From Kocuria dechangensis (GTDB lineage: Bacteria; Actinomycetota; Actinomycetes; Actinomycetales; Micrococcaceae): a stretch of 64,000 bases of DNA. The notes below the pieces were generated by a model. That model did no database searches, was not told the origin of the DNA, and saw only the letters and a list, made by a program, of their open reading frames with translations. The stretch is taken from positions 1 through 64,000 of the forward strand of contig NZ_BMEQ01000006.1 of NCBI RefSeq assembly GCF_014636775.1, in the 5' to 3' direction. A program made the position numbers and the translations under genes. Below, piece by piece: positions 1-8,523 of this stretch; the stretch's first letter is position 1; each line of letters opens with the position of its first letter.

Positions 1-262
1 GGCTCTCCGCCTCGCGCACCTCCCCGACCACCAGCCGGTCCGGGCGCATCCGCAGGGCCTCCTTGACGAGCCGGCGCAGGGGGATCTCCCCGGTCCCCTC
101 CAGGTTGGGCTGGCGGCACTGCATGCCCACCACGTCGCGCAGCGGCACCTGCAGCTCGAAGATCTCCTCCACCGTCACGACCCGCTCGCGCGCCCCGATG
201 GACGCGCACAGGCAGTTGAGCAGCGTGGTATTGCCCGCCCAGGTGGTCGCGGACGGGACGTC
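1..262 (-). pseudogene. Truncated TadA/CpaF-type secretion ATPase fragment
   Basis: The minus strand reads as the central part of a CpaF/TadA pilus-assembly ATPase. Visible blocks are TTLLNCL, ERVVTVEEIFELQVPLRDVV, GEIPLRRLVKEALRMRPDR and LVVGEVREAE, which cover the region after Walker A, the Asp/His boxes and Walker B. The Walker A loop, normally GGTQAGKT in this family, reads ATTWAGNT here, so the nucleotide-binding Lys is Asn. Upstream of about position 262 the similarity stops and I see no start codon. The C-terminal part lies outside the window. I infer a 5'-truncated, decaying gene. Loss of the Walker Lys argues against activity, but only the neighbouring sequence can show whether an intact copy exists. 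Confidence 0.65.
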
Positions 263-312
263 ACGTAAGCAACAGGGAGCCGCTTGTCGGCTGTCCAACC
301 TACGGTGAAGAC

Positions 313-594
313 ATGACGTTCTCCGGGTATGACAGGGCCGAACCGTACTGGCTAATCAAGATGCGGCAGGCCGCTAAACAGCGCCCCAGAACTCGCTTTG
401 TGAAGATTCGCTGGATCGAACTGCAGCACCTACTCCGCGAACGAGATGCCCTGTGGCAAGCAGCTAGTCCGGCAACTCGCGACAGGCTTGTGGCTCTGCG
501 GGAGAAAGATGACTACGGCTACCTAGCGCCGTACGAGCTGAAGGCTTGGCAGGAGTGGCGCGACGGAGAGGAACCCGCCGAGACGGTGTCTTGA
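313..594 (+). CDS. Hypothetical 93-residue protein
   Basis: This small charged protein is rich in Arg, Lys and Glu and has no signal peptide or membrane segment. It starts at ATG, with GGTGAAG just upstream as a weak ribosome site. I do not recognise the family. The sequence is clearly less GC-rich than the rest of the window (for example codons aaa, act and gaa), unlike neighbouring housekeeping genes. It lies between an eroded secretion ATPase and a small Cys-pair protein gene, so it probably belongs to a short acquired segment. Its reality as a gene rests only on the open frame and plausible amino-acid composition. Confidence 0.45.
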   Translation: MTFSGYDRAEPYWLIKMRQAAKQRPRTRFVKIRWIELQHLLRERDALWQAASPATRDRLVALREKDDYGYLAPYELKAWQEWRDGEEPAETVS

Positions 595-638
595 AAACTG
601 GCGGGCCGGCCGAAGCAAGTGGCATGGACATTGCGCGT

Positions 639-839
639 TCAGCACTGGGCACGCGCCCTCTCCCATGGCGGGGTCTGCACTCCAGCCTTGGACGTAAGAT
701 GCCAGCACCGGCACGAGCTGCAGAAGTACGCGCCTTTAGGCCCAATAAGGCCGCGTTTCGCATAACTGCGGGCCATTACTCGCATGGCGCTCACAGCCGT
801 TCGACGGCTGGCGTAACGAATCTTCGAGCATTCCGACAT
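639..839 (-). CDS. Small CxxCxxWHLT-motif protein
   Basis: This 66-residue basic protein begins at ATG, with GAGG nine bases upstream on the minus strand. The core runs from a K-x-RYASR segment, through a basic helix (AMRVMARSYAKRG), to AYFCSSCRCWHLTSK at about residues 38-52. The C-x2-C-x2-WHLT ending is a signature I associate with small putative zinc-binding proteins, often phage- or plasmid-borne, in actinobacteria. Only one Cys pair plus a His is visible, so zinc binding is an inference. The function of these proteins is unknown. Its place in the AT-richer patch supports a mobile-element origin. Confidence 0.6.
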   Translation of the reverse strand: MSECSKIRYASRRTAVSAMRVMARSYAKRGLIGPKGAYFCSSCRCWHLTSKAGVQTPPWERARAQC

Positions 840-1208
840 GTCGATTTTCCTCGACTTGTCGCACTCGGCGGGCTCATATCCTGCCCGGTGCGCGGTTCAC
901 GCCTCATAGCGATCGGCCACGAAGGAACCTGAAGGCTCCGCTTGCGGACCACCATAGCCGAACAAAGCCGCTCATGCCGCCGACCACGGATCACTACGGG
1001 ACCCCATCCAGCAGGCGGTGTTTTGAGGACTAGCCGAGTTGCCCGCCTGGGTGGCCCCGGAGGGAGCTCGCTTTGCACCCCGGAGCGTGCTCCATGAGTA
1101 TCCCAAGGTCACCTGCCCGAGAGCGGCGAGTCCCCGCTCAATCCCTGCCAACCGGAACGCCACAGCCGTCTTCATGGCTTGAAGACTGATCCGCAGAGTT
1201 CGCTGATC
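840..1208. other. Intergenic stretch without a convincing gene
   Basis: About 370 bases of mixed composition lie between the small Cys-pair gene and the end of the glycosyltransferase gene. I find no open frame with family resemblance. Positions 868-887 can fold as a six-pair stem with a seven-base loop CTCATAT. This resembles a tRNA-Met anticodon arm, but no full cloverleaf surrounds it. The stretch probably contains the right edge of the acquired segment. Confidence 0.4.
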
Positions 1209-2408
1209 TCAGAGGCCCGTCAGCACCTCCAGCGCCGATCCCAGCCCATCCTCGTCCCGGACAGCCCGCCCCACGCCCGCCGCCCGTTCCCGGCAGGCCA
1301 TGGCCTCGCCCATGGCGGGGACCAGCGTGGCCTGCGTGAGCTTCCGGTACGGGACCGGTGCCGGGGCGAGGCCGAGCCGGTGGAGCTGGCGGCCCCAGAA
1401 CGGCTGGTCGGCGATGAACGGCACCACCACGGAGGGCACTCCCGCCCGCGCCACGGTGTGGACCGTGCCGGCGCCGCCGTGGTGGACGGCCAGGGCGGCG
1501 CCGGGCAGGACCGCGTCGAGCGGCGCGGTCGGCAGCGCGAGCACGTCGTCGTCGCGGAGGTTCTCCGGCAGGGCGAGGCCGCCCCAGCCCGTGAGCAGCA
1601 GCGTCCGCAGCCCGTGGGCGCGGGCGCTCTCGACGACCGTCCGCCCCCGGGCATGCGGATTCCCCGCCGCCATGGAGCCGAAGCTCGCCACCAGGTACGG
1701 CCCGCCGCGGACGAACTCGGCCACGGCCGGGTCCGGCTCCTGGGCCGCCGAGTCCTCGTGCCACGCCCCGGTGAGGTGCACCGACTCCGGCCAGTCCGCG
1801 GGCCTCGGGAGCAGGTGCGGGCTGATGGCCTCCAGCGTGGCCCGGGGCGGTGAGGCCGGGGACGGGGCACGGCCGCCGGGCAGCTGGGCGCAGGCGCGCT
1901 CCATGTCCCGCCGGAACATCCGCTCGGCGGCCCGGGCCACCGAGTAGGTCGCCCGGTTGAGGCGCCCTAGGTCCCGGTTGACCACCCCGGGGGCGGGGAA
2001 CTCCCGGGTGGGCGTGACCACGGGTACGAACTCCGCCAGCACGTGCGGGGCGCCGAGGGCGTCCGCCACGGCCGGGGCGGTGAGGACCTTGGGGTGGTGG
2101 ACGACGACGTCGGGCCGGAACGCCAGCGTCTCCCGCACGGCGGCGGCCAGCATGCGCCGCATGCCGGGGCCCACCTCCGTGCGGAAGTGGCGCACCGCCG
2201 TCCACTGGGAGATCCCGTGCGTCTGGATCAGCCGGTGGAAGTCGACGTCGAGGGTCACTGCGTCCAGCCCTGCGACGTCCACGCCGGAGTTCTCCGGCAG
2301 GCCCAGCCGGACCTCGTGGCCGTGGGCGGACGCGCGACGTGCCAGCGCCGCGAACGGCTCCACGTCCCCGCGGGAGCCGGAGGTCAGCAGCATCATCCTC
2401 ATGGACAC
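1209..2408 (-). CDS. UGT/GT1-family glycosyltransferase (glycosyltransferase 28-like)
   Basis: The 399-residue product has the two Rossmann halves of GT-B enzymes. The N-terminus MLLTSGSRGDVEPF is the usual start of sterol- and rhamnosyl-type glycosyltransferases. The block HHGGAGTVHTVARAGVP at about residue 309, followed by PFIADQPFWG, is the nucleotide-sugar binding signature. I chose the GTG at 2408 because AGGAG lies six bases upstream; an ATG two codons later is the alternative. The reaction expected is transfer of a sugar from a UDP- or dTDP-sugar to a lipid or small-molecule hydroxyl. The acceptor cannot be told from sequence. No biosynthetic cluster surrounds it. Confidence 0.85.
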   Translation of the reverse strand: MSMRMMLLTSGSRGDVEPFAALARRASAHGHEVRLGLPENSGVDVAGLDAVTLDVDFHRLIQTHGISQWTAVRHFRTEVGPGMRRMLAAAVRETLAFRPDVVVHHPKVLTAPAVADALGAPHVLAEFVPVVTPTREFPAPGVVNRDLGRLNRATYSVARAAERMFRRDMERACAQLPGGRAPSPASPPRATLEAISPHLLPRPADWPESVHLTGAWHEDSAAQEPDPAVAEFVRGGPYLVASFGSMAAGNPHARGRTVVESARAHGLRTLLLTGWGGLALPENLRDDDVLALPTAPLDAVLPGAALAVHHGGAGTVHTVARAGVPSVVVPFIADQPFWGRQLHRLGLAPAPVPYRKLTQATLVPAMGEAMACRERAAGVGRAVRDEDGLGSALEVLTGL

Positions 2409-2658
2409 AGTGTGCTCCTGCGGGGCTTCCTGGGCAGTGGTCTCGCTGATCCGTGTGTGTACCACGGGCCCCGGTCCGCGCGCCGCATGAGGATTCCAAG
2501 GGTCCTGTTGCGGCTCAAGGACATCCGGCGTGCACGGCTCGCGCCTCCCCGTTCACCGCGCTGGTGGCGATTAGCGTTCGTGCTGGGCAGTGCACCGGAC
2601 CGTGCGTCTGGATCGGTGGATGCTCACCAGACCGACCACCACACAGATCGGAGCCCCC

Positions 2659-3219
2659 GTGAGCCGTCCGGACCGCCGCCAGGAGGAGACACCGGAGCGC
2701 AGGGAGTCCGGACTGCACTCGATGGCCATGCACTTCGGGGGCCGGATCGTGGAGGGCCGGGAGTTCAGGGAGGCCGCCCTGGAGCGGATGCAGACCAACC
2801 TTCCGGGCTTCCCACCGGAGCGCTACGCGGCCGAGCTCGACGCCGCCCTGGCCCGGATCGACGAGGCCCAGGTGGGCGTCATGGTCCGCCGGGAGCAGCT
2901 GATCGCCCAGGCCCGCGAGCTGGATGTGCTCAACGCGGTGTTCACCATCCGCTACTTCAACCGCCGCTACTCCGGGCACGTCGGGGAGTACGGCCTGGGC
3001 CGGATCAACCTCGTCGACGCGCTGGGCGATCTGTGCTCGCGCGAGCAGATCACCGAGGCGGTGCAGCGCTGCGACGCCCTGATCGAGGAGGGGATCCGCA
3101 TGGGCATCGGCTCCTGGGACCACGAACCGAACATGGCTCGCCTGCGTGCTGTCCACCCCGGCTTCAACGACCGCGCCCTGATCGACGCCCTGGACTGGGG
3201 CCACCTCATCCACCGCTGA
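2659..3219 (+). CDS. Hypothetical 186-residue protein
   Basis: The family is not recognised. The GTG at 2659 was chosen because GGAG lies about five bases upstream; in-frame starts further upstream have no ribosome site. The protein is soluble and highly charged with no Cys. It holds a predicted helical segment (about residues 50-100, rich in Glu, Arg and Ala), an aromatic patch FTIRYFNRRYSGHVGEYG, and a C-terminal part ending DALDWGHLIHR. It is divergent from the glycosyltransferase and followed by the convergent lactate operon, so context gives no function. Codon usage is typical of the genome, which supports a real gene. Confidence 0.65.
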   Translation: MSRPDRRQEETPERRESGLHSMAMHFGGRIVEGREFREAALERMQTNLPGFPPERYAAELDAALARIDEAQVGVMVRREQLIAQARELDVLNAVFTIRYFNRRYSGHVGEYGLGRINLVDALGDLCSREQITEAVQRCDALIEEGIRMGIGSWDHEPNMARLRAVHPGFNDRALIDALDWGHLIHR

Positions 3220-3387
3220 GGCACAGCACGCTCCCCACCGGAGATCCAGCACCCCTGCGGAGGGGACGCACGGGGTGACGGGCGTCGGCACGGCCTCCGA
3301 CGTCACCGCCGGGCTCAGGGGCCCGACGGCGCCGGCCGAGACGTTCGCCGGGCGGAGCCGCGGGAGACCGACCGGACGGCGTCCGGC

Positions 3388-4029
3388 TCAGCCCAGCAGG
3401 ATCACGTCCAGCCGCCGGGGCCCGTGCACTCCCTCCACGCGTTCGAGCTCGATGTCCGAGGTCGCCGAGGGCCCGGAGATCATCGTGACCGGGGCGGTGG
3501 GGGTGACGCGGGCCAGCGCCTCGGGGATCAGCTCGACCACCGTGGCGGCCGGCACCACGCAGATGTGGTGGTCGGGCACCAGGCTGATCGCCCTCCGGCC
3601 CTCGTCGGGGCGGCCGGTGAGGAAGATCGTGCCGGTCTCGGCGCAGGAGACGGTCGAGGAGGTCACCACGGCGTCCACGGCGTTGAGCTCGCGCACGCCC
3701 AATGCTGACGCCGCGCGGGCGTCGTTGGGGTCCGTGAGTGCTCGCCGTGCGGCGGTGTCCTCCGGCAGCCACGACCGGTCCAGCCCGGCGGGCACCACGT
3801 AGCGGGACGAGGCGCCCAGCAGCTCGGCGATCCGGCCCGGCAGGGACTCCGGGGTCTCGTGGTGGACGGTGGCCTTGTAGTCGACCAGTCGGTCCTCGAG
3901 CATCTCGAGGACCTCCGCCGCCGCCCGGTCCGAGGCGACCCGATAGGTCCGCTCCGCCGCGGGAGCCGAGGGTGTGTCGTGCAGGGCACCGCGGATGCGG
4001 GCCAGGATCTCGGTCTTGGCGTCGGTCAT
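3388..4029 (-). CDS. lutC: Lactate utilization protein C (LUD domain)
   Basis: The 213-residue LUD-domain protein is the third subunit of the LutABC L-lactate oxidation complex, which converts L-lactate to pyruvate in the cytoplasm. Characteristic blocks are the central SSTVSCAETGTIFLTG and the C-terminal MISGPSATSDIELERVEGVHGPR, a conserved end of LutC/YkgG. The start ATG overlaps the lutB stop by four bases (ATGA), so the genes are translationally coupled. It is the last gene of the leftward lutABC operon and is expected to follow the LldR operator upstream of lutA. Confidence 0.93.
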   Translation of the reverse strand: MTDAKTEILARIRGALHDTPSAPAAERTYRVASDRAAAEVLEMLEDRLVDYKATVHHETPESLPGRIAELLGASSRYVVPAGLDRSWLPEDTAARRALTDPNDARAASALGVRELNAVDAVVTSSTVSCAETGTIFLTGRPDEGRRAISLVPDHHICVVPAATVVELIPEALARVTPTAPVTMISGPSATSDIELERVEGVHGPRRLDVILLG

Positions 4030-5648
4030 CGCTCTCCCTCGTCGTGCTGGGTGTCGGTCTCGGGGCCGGCCGCATCAGAACCGGAAACCGGCCCACCGTC
4101 CTGAGCCACCCGCTGCTCCGTCTCCTCGCTGTGCTTGGCCCACCAGTTGCGGAAGGACTCCTTGGGCGGGGCAGGGATGTCCCGCTCGTCGGTCCAGCCG
4201 CCGGCCATGCCGGGCAACCAGGAGATCGCGTGGTCCTTGCCGGCGACGGCCCGGCCCAGCGGCAGCCCCTTCTCCGCGAGCGCCATGCGCCTGCCGGAGG
4301 ACATCACGAAGGAGGCGCTCTTCATCATGAGGTCCATCTGGGACGGGGCCTGCGGCAGGCGCCGGGTCCGGGCCGGCGCAGCGGCCGCACCTTCGTCGGA
4401 CCGCTCGCCGTGGCGGGTGCGGACGTCCTCGTCGCGCAGGTGCACGAGGATCTCCGGGATGTTGATCTTCACCGGGCACACGTCGTAGCACGCCCCGCAC
4501 AGCGACGACGCGTAGGGCAGCGACGCGTTCTGCTCCGACTCGATGCCGGTCAGCTGCGGGGAGAGGATCGCCCCGATCGGGCCCGGGTACGTGGAGCCGT
4601 AGGCGTGGCCGCCGGCCTGCTCGTAGACCGGGCAGACGTTCAGGCACGCCGAGCAGCGGATGCAGTGCAGCGCCGAGCGCCCGGCCGGGTCGTCGAGCAC
4701 CGCGGTGCGGCCGTTGTCCAGCAGCACCACGTGCACGTCCTGCGGCCCGTCCCCGGGAGTGACCCCGGTCCACATCGAGGTGTAGGGGTTCATCCGCTCC
4801 CCGGTCGACGACCGCGGGAGCAGCTGCAGGAACACCTCCAGATCCTGGAAGGTGGGCACGATCTTCTCGATGCCCATCACGGTGATCAGCGTCTGGGGCA
4901 GGGTCAGGCACATCCGGCCGTTGCCCTCCGACTCCACCACGGTCAGCGTCCCGGTCTCGGCGACCCCGAAGTTCGCCCCCGACACCGCCACCGAGGTGGA
5001 GAGGAACTTCTCCCGCAGGTGGGTCCGCGCCGCCTCGGCGAGGTCCCGCGGCTCGGAGGTGAGCGTCTCGTCGGTCTCGGCCATCTCGGCCAGGAAGATG
5101 TCCCGGATCTCGTGCCGGTTCTTGTGGATGGCCGGGACCAGGATGTGCGAGGGCTTGTCGTGGCCCAGCTGGACGATCAGCTCCGCCAGGTCGGTCTCCG
5201 TGGCGGTGATCCCGTGCTCCTCGAGGTGGGCCTCGAGGCCGATCTCCTGGGTGGCCATGGACTTGATCTTGATGACGTCGGTCGACCCGGTGGCCTGCAC
5301 CAGCTCGGTGACGATCCGGTTGGCCTCGGCCGCGTCGCGCGCCCAGTGAACGGTGCCGCCGCGGGCGGTGAAGTTGGCCTCGAACTGCTCGAGCAGCTCC
5401 GGCAGCCGCGCCATCACCTGCTCCTTGACGGCGGAGCCGGCCGAGCGCAGCTCCTCCCAGTCGGGCAGCTCCCCCGCCACCCGGGCGCGCTTGCCGCGGA
5501 TGGTGTGGGTGGCGTGACGGATGTTGGCGCGCATCTGCGTGTTGCCCATCTCCGCCTTCGCGGCGGCCGGGAACGCGGTGGAGGCGTGCAGGTTGCCCTG
5601 GCCGTGGACGGGGCGGACGGCGGGCATGCCGAGTGCGGTGCGGCTCAC
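4026..5648 (-). CDS. lutB: Lactate utilization iron-sulfur protein B
   Basis: The 540-residue LutB joins an N-terminal LUD domain to a C-terminal ferredoxin-like region. Two cysteine clusters are visible: CIRCSACLNVCPVY near residue 330 and CGACYDVCPVKI near residue 383, typical ligands for two [4Fe-4S] clusters. I chose the GTG at 5648 because AGGAGG sits six bases upstream and the codon overlaps the lutA stop as GTGA. An open frame continues upstream inside lutA but is only a shadow. Together with LutA and LutC it forms the flavin-independent L-lactate dehydrogenase complex known from Bacillus subtilis. The C-terminal tail is acidic and poorly conserved. Confidence 0.94.
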   Translation of the reverse strand: MSRTALGMPAVRPVHGQGNLHASTAFPAAAKAEMGNTQMRANIRHATHTIRGKRARVAGELPDWEELRSAGSAVKEQVMARLPELLEQFEANFTARGGTVHWARDAAEANRIVTELVQATGSTDVIKIKSMATQEIGLEAHLEEHGITATETDLAELIVQLGHDKPSHILVPAIHKNRHEIRDIFLAEMAETDETLTSEPRDLAEAARTHLREKFLSTSVAVSGANFGVAETGTLTVVESEGNGRMCLTLPQTLITVMGIEKIVPTFQDLEVFLQLLPRSSTGERMNPYTSMWTGVTPGDGPQDVHVVLLDNGRTAVLDDPAGRSALHCIRCSACLNVCPVYEQAGGHAYGSTYPGPIGAILSPQLTGIESEQNASLPYASSLCGACYDVCPVKINIPEILVHLRDEDVRTRHGERSDEGAAAAPARTRRLPQAPSQMDLMMKSASFVMSSGRRMALAEKGLPLGRAVAGKDHAISWLPGMAGGWTDERDIPAPPKESFRNWWAKHSEETEQRVAQDGGPVSGSDAAGPETDTQHDEGER

Positions 5649-6502
5649 CGGGCACCTCCTTCGGGAACGGACGGGGCGGGGGTCGACGACGCCGCGCGGC
5701 GCGCCTTCGGGGTCTGGATGGACAGCTCCACCGGCCCGGAGACCTCCAGCGGGTTCTGACGGGTGGAGGCGAGGATCTCGGCGAAGTGCACGGTGGCCAC
5801 ACCGGTCTCCCTGCGGGACATGGCCCCGCCCAGGTGCATCAGGCAGGAGGCATCCCCGCCGGTGCACAGCTCGGCGCCGGTGGAGACGATGTTGCCGATC
5901 TTCTCCTCGGCCATCGCCGCGGAGACGTCCGGGTTCTTGAAGGAGAAGGTCCCCCCGAAGCCGCAGCACTCCTCGGCGTCGGGCAGCTCCACGAAGTCGA
6001 TGTCCGCGACGGAGGCGACCAGGTCCTTCTGGCGGTCGCCCAGGCGCAGCAGGCGCATGCCGTGGCAGGAGGGGTGGTAGGTCACCCGGTGCGGGAACCA
6101 GGAGCCCAGCTGGGCGGCGGCGTCGGTCACGCCGAGCACGTCGGTCAGCAGCTGGGACAGCTCGTAGGTGTTGCCCGCCACCGCCTCCGCGGCCCGCGCC
6201 AGGTCCTCGTCGCCGGCGGACCGGGCGATCATCGGCTGCTGGTGGCCCAGCGACGCCACGCAGGAGCCCGAGGGTGCCACGGCGACGTCGTAGTCGGCGG
6301 CGGTGAAGGCCTTGACGTGGTTGCGGACCACGGGCACGGCGTCGGCGAAGTAGCCGCTGTTGACGTGCATCTGGGAGCAGCAGCCCTGGCCGGGCGGGAA
6401 CACGACCTCGTGGCCCAGGCGCTCCAGCACCCGCACCGTGGCCAGCGCGACCCGCGGGTACATCGCGTCCACGATGCACGTGGCGAACAGTGCGATTCTC
6501 AT
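5645..6502 (-). CDS. lutA: Lactate utilization protein A (CCG domain)
   Basis: The 285-residue LutA has two cysteine-rich domains of the heterodisulfide-reductase CCG type. The first shows CCSQMH at residues 41-46, where Gly of the usual CCG is replaced by Ser; the second shows ECCGFGGTF with Cys179-Cys180. Such motifs bind iron-sulfur centres in LutA/GlpC-type subunits. It starts at ATG with GGAGG four bases upstream. It is the first gene of lutABC and faces an LldR-like operator 54 bases upstream. The C-terminal extension, about residues 255-285, is rich in Ala, Ser and Pro and probably disordered. Confidence 0.93.
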   Translation of the reverse strand: MRIALFATCIVDAMYPRVALATVRVLERLGHEVVFPPGQGCCSQMHVNSGYFADAVPVVRNHVKAFTAADYDVAVAPSGSCVASLGHQQPMIARSAGDEDLARAAEAVAGNTYELSQLLTDVLGVTDAAAQLGSWFPHRVTYHPSCHGMRLLRLGDRQKDLVASVADIDFVELPDAEECCGFGGTFSFKNPDVSAAMAEEKIGNIVSTGAELCTGGDASCLMHLGGAMSRRETGVATVHFAEILASTRQNPLEVSGPVELSIQTPKARRAASSTPAPSVPEGGAR

Positions 6503-6555
6503 GCGACCTCCGGGATCGGGAGAAGAAGAAGGGGACGACGACGCCGCGCCGCCTG

Positions 6556-6566
6556 TGGTCTGACCA
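6556..6566. promoter_or_regulatory. LldR-type operator upstream of lutA
   Basis: This perfect palindrome TGGTCTGACCA lies 54 bases upstream of the lutA start. It fits the TNGTNNNACNA consensus reported for the GntR-family lactate regulator LldR of Corynebacterium. Two further copies lie before lldP and the regulator gene follows lldP. I infer lactate-responsive repression of lutABC. Confidence 0.75.
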
Positions 6567-6664
6567 TGCTAGACCGGTGAATCCCGTCACACAATCAGCG
6601 GGCGCAACGAGCCCGCCGCATGGGCGGAGCGGTTGGCGGTGTGACCTGGCTCATGTACTCTTCG

Positions 6665-6689
6665 TGGTCAGACCATTGTGGTCCGACCA
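6665..6689. promoter_or_regulatory. Tandem LldR-type operators upstream of lldP
   Basis: Two palindromes, TGGTCAGACCA at 6665-6675 and TGGTCCGACCA at 6679-6689, are separated by three bases. Their centres are 14 bases apart. They lie about 70 bases upstream of the lldP start. Together with the site at 6556 they form a divergent control region in which one repressor can silence both transport and oxidation of lactate. Confidence 0.75.
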
Positions 6690-6757
6690 TAGCCGTGACG
6701 TGTTCCCGGCCGGTCCCGCACTGTTCCGTCCGCCAGTCCCCGTCCCTGGGAGTCCGA

Positions 6758-8428
6758 GTGACCACCTTCACCGCGATGACCGACGCCGTCGGCGGGAGCG
6801 TCGCGCTCTCCGCCCTCGTCGGCACCATCCCGCTGCTCACGTTCTTCGTCATGCTGCTGGGCGTCAAGGCCCGCGCCCACGTCTCCGGCGGCACCGCGCT
6901 GCTGGCGGCGATCGTCGTCGCCGTCCTGGCGTTCGGCATGCCGCTCTCCCTGACCCTGCTCTCCGCCACCCAGGGCGCGGTCTACGGCCTGTTCCCGATC
7001 GTGTGGATCGTGGTCATGGCGCTGTGGTTCTACCAGGTGACCGTCCTCAGCGGCCGCTTCGAGGACCTGCGGACCATCTTCGACACCATCGGCGGCGGGG
7101 ACCTGCGCATCCAGGCGGTGCTCATCGCCTTCTGCTTCGGCGGCCTGCTCGAGGCCCTCGCCGGCTTCGGCGCGCCCGTGGCGATCACCGCCACCATGAT
7201 CCTGGCGCTCGGGCTCAAGCCACTGAAGACCGCCACCGTGGTGCTCATCGCCAACACCGCGCCCGTGGCGTTCGGCGCGATCGCCATCCCGATCACCACC
7301 GCCGGCGTGCTGACCGGCCTGGACCCCGCCCGGATCGGTGCGGTCGTCGGCCACCAGGCGCCGTTCTTCGCGGTCATGGTGCCGTTCATCCTGCTGTTCA
7401 TCATCGACGGGGTGCGCGGGCTCAAGGAGGCCTGGCTGGCCGCTCTCGTCATCGGCCTCTCCTTCGCGGTGGCCCAGTGGTGGACCGCCACGTACTTCTC
7501 CTACGAGCTCACCGACGTCGTAGCCTCCCTCGTGGGCCTGGGCGCCGCGGTCATCCTCCTGCGCTTCTGGCGACCCAAGGGCGCCGACGCCGTCCGCACC
7601 CGCCTCGGCGTGGAGAAGCCCCCCGCCCCCGAGGGCCTGACCCCGGGACGCGTGTGGATGGCCGTGCTGCCCTACGTCCTGGTGGTGGCGGTCTTCGGCA
7701 TCGCGAAGCTGTGGACCCTCGGCGCGGACGTGCCGGCCGCGCTGGCCACCACCGATGTGTCGATCCCCTGGCCGGGCCTGCACGGACACCTGGTCAACGC
7801 CGCCGGCGAGCCGGTCAGCACCACCATCTACAAGCTCCAGTGGCTGTCGAGCCCCGGCACCCTGCTGCTGCTCACGGGCCTGCTCGTGGCCGTGATCTAC
7901 TCCGTGTTCCACGGCAACGGCCGCTTCCGGCTCTCGGTGGGCAACGCCGTGGCCGAGATCGGGCGCTCGTTCTGGAAGATGCGCTTCTCCGCGCTGACCA
8001 TCATGAGCGTGCTCTCCCTGGCCTACGTCATGAACACCTCCGGCCAGACCATCTCGATCGGCACCTGGGTGGCCGGCCTCGGGGCAGCGTTCGCGTTCCT
8101 CTCCCCCGTGCTCGGCTGGCTCGGCACCGCAGTGACCGGCTCCGACACCTCGGCCAACGCGCTGTTCTCCAACCTGCAGAAGACCGCCGCCGAGGGCACC
8201 GGGCTCGACCCGCACCTCATGACCGCCGCGAACACCTCCGGCGGCGTGGTGGGCAAGATGATCTCCCCGCAGTCCCTGGCCATCGCCGCGACGGCGGTGG
8301 GCATGGAGGGCAAGGAGTCCGCCATCTTCCGCTCCGTGATCTGGTGGTCGCTCGGCCTGCTCCTGCTGCTGTGCACCCTGGTGTTCCTGCAGTCCAACGT
8401 GCTGGCCTGGATGCTGCCGACCTCCTGA
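6758..8428 (+). CDS. lldP: L-lactate permease
   Basis: The 556-residue membrane protein of the LctP family imports L-lactate with protons. It has about a dozen hydrophobic segments and family blocks such as EALAGFGAPVAITATM, GSDTSANALFSNLQ and NTSGGVVGKMISPQSLA, the last close to the conserved C-terminal signature. I placed the start at the GTG at 6758, preceded by GGGAG at five bases; longer in-frame extensions have no family similarity. It is divergent from lutABC across the three operators and is followed by the lldR regulator gene. A periplasmic loop of about 40 residues lies in the middle. Confidence 0.94.
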   Translation: MTTFTAMTDAVGGSVALSALVGTIPLLTFFVMLLGVKARAHVSGGTALLAAIVVAVLAFGMPLSLTLLSATQGAVYGLFPIVWIVVMALWFYQVTVLSGRFEDLRTIFDTIGGGDLRIQAVLIAFCFGGLLEALAGFGAPVAITATMILALGLKPLKTATVVLIANTAPVAFGAIAIPITTAGVLTGLDPARIGAVVGHQAPFFAVMVPFILLFIIDGVRGLKEAWLAALVIGLSFAVAQWWTATYFSYELTDVVASLVGLGAAVILLRFWRPKGADAVRTRLGVEKPPAPEGLTPGRVWMAVLPYVLVVAVFGIAKLWTLGADVPAALATTDVSIPWPGLHGHLVNAAGEPVSTTIYKLQWLSSPGTLLLLTGLLVAVIYSVFHGNGRFRLSVGNAVAEIGRSFWKMRFSALTIMSVLSLAYVMNTSGQTISIGTWVAGLGAAFAFLSPVLGWLGTAVTGSDTSANALFSNLQKTAAEGTGLDPHLMTAANTSGGVVGKMISPQSLAIAATAVGMEGKESAIFRSVIWWSLGLLLLLCTLVFLQSNVLAWMLPTS

Positions 8429-8523
8429 CCGCACGCCCGGGGCCCCGTCCGACCACCCGGTCCGGCGGGGCCCCGCGCATCCCTAGAATGGTCCGGATCC
8501 CCTTTACCCCTCAGGAGCAGCCC

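Noticed and set aside
546-932. 128-codon rightward open frame over the AT-richer patch
   Set aside because: It overlaps the better-supported Cys-pair gene on the other strand, has no ribosome site and no family-like blocks.
972-1175. 67-codon leftward open frame upstream of the glycosyltransferase end
   Set aside because: Composition is low-complexity and start context is poor; nothing supports translation.
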